This document shows positions 58,740 through 64,000 of a DNA stretch of 64,000 nucleotides, one piece after another (positions within the stretch are counted from its first letter, which is position 1; every line of letters begins with the position of its first letter). Both the position numbers and the translations under genes were made by a program. The DNA is taken from positions 1 to 64,000 of the forward strand of contig NZ_PDCG01000004.1 of the NCBI RefSeq assembly GCF_003315635.1, given 5' to 3'. The notes beneath the pieces were generated by a model. The model saw nothing but the letters and a program-made list of their open reading frames with translations, ran no database searches and was not told where the DNA came from. This stretch comes from Bifidobacterium aemilianum (GTDB lineage Bacteria > Actinomycetota > Actinomycetes > Actinomycetales > Bifidobacteriaceae).

Positions 58740-59444
58740 TCAGAAGAGACGGAGGCTGTTGTCCTCGGTGCCCTTCATCTCCTCATAGTCCAGGAGCAGG
58801 CAGCGCAAGCCCCGGTCCTCGGCCAAAACCCGAGCTTGTGGGGCGATGGTCTGGGCGGCGAAGATGCCGTGGACGGGGGCCAGGAGCGGGTCCCGGTTGA
58901 GCAGCTCGCAGTAGCGGGTCAGCTGCTCGACCCCGTCAATGTTACCGTGGCGCTTGATCTCGATGGCCACGTGCTCACCCTTGGCGTCGGTGGCCATGAT
59001 GTCGACCGGGCCGATGGGAGTCGGGTATTCCCGGCGAACCAGCTTGGCCCCCTCACCGATCCGTTCTATCTGCTCAGCCAGGTAATGCTGCAGGTGTTCC
59101 TCCACCCCGTCCTTGACCAGGCCGGGGTCCTGGCCCAGGTCGAAGGTCTGGTCGGAGTAGATCTTCTGCAGGGTGACCTCCAGCACGTCGCTGGACTTGT
59201 CGGCATAGACCGTGAAGACCTTCTCCGGGGTGGAGGTCTCCGGGTCATCATCAGGCTCGGGAGGCTCACCCTCCTTGATGGTGCAGGGGGCGGCCATCCA
59301 GTTCAGTGGTTTGTATGAGCCCAGCTCCGAGAAGATGAGCAGGCTGTTGTCGGCCTTGATGAGCAACACACGTTTGGCCAGGGGCAGGCTTGCATTGAGG
59401 CGGCCCGAGTAGAGGGCGCTACAGTCGGCAACTATGATTCGCAC
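58740..59444 (-). CDS. nucS: Endonuclease NucS (EndoMS-type mismatch endonuclease)
   Basis: 234 residues from a GTG at 59444; the open frame to 59546 is not homologous. Starts VRIIVADCSALYSGRL, with the PD-(D/E)XK-like nuclease core visible as GPVDIMATDAKGEHVAIEIK and VEQLTRYCELLNRDP. NucS/EndoMS replaces MutSL-type mismatch repair in many actinobacteria and archaea. TAGAGT ends 7 nt before the GTG. The end of the protein (GTEDNSLRLF) fits the family's C-terminal clamp-binding tail in position, which is an inference. Located before the ATP synthase operon on the same strand, its usual actinobacterial neighbourhood. Confidence 0.94.
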   Translation of the reverse strand: MRIIVADCSALYSGRLNASLPLAKRVLLIKADNSLLIFSELGSYKPLNWMAAPCTIKEGEPPEPDDDPETSTPEKVFTVYADKSSDVLEVTLQKIYSDQTFDLGQDPGLVKDGVEEHLQHYLAEQIERIGEGAKLVRREYPTPIGPVDIMATDAKGEHVAIEIKRHGNIDGVEQLTRYCELLNRDPLLAPVHGIFAAQTIAPQARVLAEDRGLRCLLLDYEEMKGTEDNSLRLF

Positions 59445-59457
59445 GGCCCCCACTCTA
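59445..59457 (-). promoter_or_regulatory. -10 element at the nucS start
   Basis: Minus strand TAGAGT (59452-59457), then 7 nt, then GTG 59444. No ribosome site is present. Confidence 0.5.
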
Positions 59458-59527
59458 GCAAGTCCCCAGGCCCCATCCACCCATGAGGTGAGAAATCCCT
59501 GCCAGCTCACCCAACTCACCCACCACT

Positions 59528-59747
59528 GACTCACCCCAAACGCCATTACCCCGGCATGTCAACCCAATCCAGCCACCACCGGCCACCTATCTGCCGCTGG
59601 GGTGTGTCCACTGAGGAAGGTTCCTTGGCCGCACCCAGCAAGGGCGCGTGCGGCGGGGGTGGCACCAGGCTCACCCCAAGGCCAGATAGTTGGCCATATC
59701 AGCGTGAGCCTGCACGTTGAGCCACCTATTGGCGCTTGGGGTGAGTC
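59528..59747. repeat. Two tandem 80-bp inverted-repeat units between nucS and atpC
   Basis: A 22-24-bp element, roughly CTATTGGCGCTTGGGGTGAG plus TC, occurs four times in alternating orientation: minus at 59528-59550, plus at 59587-59608, minus at 59669-59692, plus at 59726-59747. Arms 59528-59544 and 59731-59747 pair with one mismatch in 17. Together they form two inverted pairs about 80 bp long repeated at about 140 bp. No gene occupies 59458-59789. Confidence 0.75.
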
Positions 59748-59789
59748 GGTCGAGGAGAGGCGGCCCACCAGGAATGCCGCAGCATGAGA

Positions 59790-59824
59790 GAAGCCGGCCA
59801 CCCGCGTGTGCGGGGGCCGGCTTC
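59790..59824 (-). terminator. Hairpin terminator of the ATP synthase operon
   Basis: 10-bp stem (59790-59799 with 59815-59824) with an inner CCCGC/GCGGG pairing, 20 bp past the atpC stop. The minus-strand tail is TTCTCTCAT, only moderately U-rich. Confidence 0.75.
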
Positions 59825-59844
59825 CTACCGGAAAGGGCTTGGTC

Positions 59845-60128
59845 CTACTGCTTGGCTGAATCCTTGACCTGCCCGTGTTCCACGGCAATGGTGAGCTTGT
59901 TGGAGTCGAAGGAGATGAATCCGTCGCTCACCTCGAAGCTGTGGCTCTGGGACTGGTCATCGGTCAGGGTAACGGTCCCCTGCTCCAGAAGGGACAGGAC
60001 CGGCTCATGGTTGGGCAGGATTCCCATGGAACCCTCCAGGGCCGGCACCATGACCGCCTGGGCCTTGCCGGACCACACGGGGTGGTCGGCCGCCACGATG
60101 TTCACCTGCATGATCTCACCGCTGGCCA

Positions 60129-60129
<1 letters not shown>
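59845..60129 (-). CDS. atpC: F1F0 ATP synthase epsilon subunit
   Basis: 94 residues from ATG 60129, overlapping the atpD stop by one base (TGATG); ATG 60111 is an alternative. It has the epsilon beta-barrel (MQVNIVAADHPVWSGKA, GSMGILPNHEPVLSLL, then VSDGFISFDSNKLTI) but almost none of the C-terminal helical hairpin, so it lacks most of the inhibitory arm, as in short actinobacterial forms. Couples rotation between c-ring and gamma. Confidence 0.93.
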
Positions 60130-62623
<2,494 letters not shown>

Positions 62624-62626
62624 GGG

Positions 62627-64000
<1,374 letters not shown>

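Overview
The window looks like a chromosomal segment of a Bifidobacterium. It is GC-rich and carries an actinobacterial gene set: a single-polypeptide type I fatty acid synthase beside acyl-CoA carboxylase and AcpS, NucS, a long RNase E/G with charged extensions, NusG with an acidic N-terminal extension, and PNPase with an Arg/Asp-rich tail. Gene order (argS-lysA-hom-thrB; rplU-rpmA-obg-proB; secE-nusG-rplKA; atpAGDC-nucS) fits that genus. I cannot name the species.

Layout. 1-2900: 3' part of a sortase-anchored LRR/InlB-repeat surface protein with an exact internal DNA duplication. 3087-3606: a small overlapping gene pair ending in a DUF4160-like protein. 3767-8235: pnp, rpsO and an unknown membrane protein. 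8391-9007: a dead hicAB toxin-antitoxin locus. 9547-23780: tRNA-Gly, then the lipid cluster read leftwards as accC-accD-fas-acpS. 24168-27660: a graveyard of decayed surface-protein genes plus a second, broken copy of the birA tail. 27762-32482: birA, then a rightward polytopic membrane protein and a PucR-type regulator. 32645-44061: leftward housekeeping block (rplA, rplK, nusG, secE, tRNA-Trp, aspC, proB, obg, rpmA, rplU, rne). 44464-45405: an AEC permease. 45524-53259: a Maf-Nudix fusion, thrB, hom, lysA, argS. 53398-59444: tRNA-Arg, a CYTH protein, a thioredoxin/TPR protein, a lipoprotein/membrane-protein pair, an FKBP lipoprotein and nucS. 59845-64000: atpC, atpD, atpG and part of atpA.

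How the genes connect. Biotin ligase modifies the biotin-carrier domain of AccC; AccC/AccD make malonyl-CoA; AcpS activates the ACP domain of the giant Fas. A PucR-type regulator two genes from birA is a plausible fatty-acid regulator. argS-lysA-hom-thrB is an aspartate-family amino-acid cluster, complemented by aspC and proB further left.

Non-coding signals deserve attention. Eight genes have a TANNNT hexamer 6-8 nt before the start codon, which suggests leaderless mRNAs. Three intergenic regions carry nested or alternating inverted repeats of about 80-120 bp (fas/acpS, the surface-gene graveyard, nucS/atpC). There is also a degenerate 40-bp-class repeat upstream of accC and a 300-bp purine-rich tract upstream of birA. 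I see no rRNA, CRISPR array, transposase, phage gene or clearly new multi-gene defence system.
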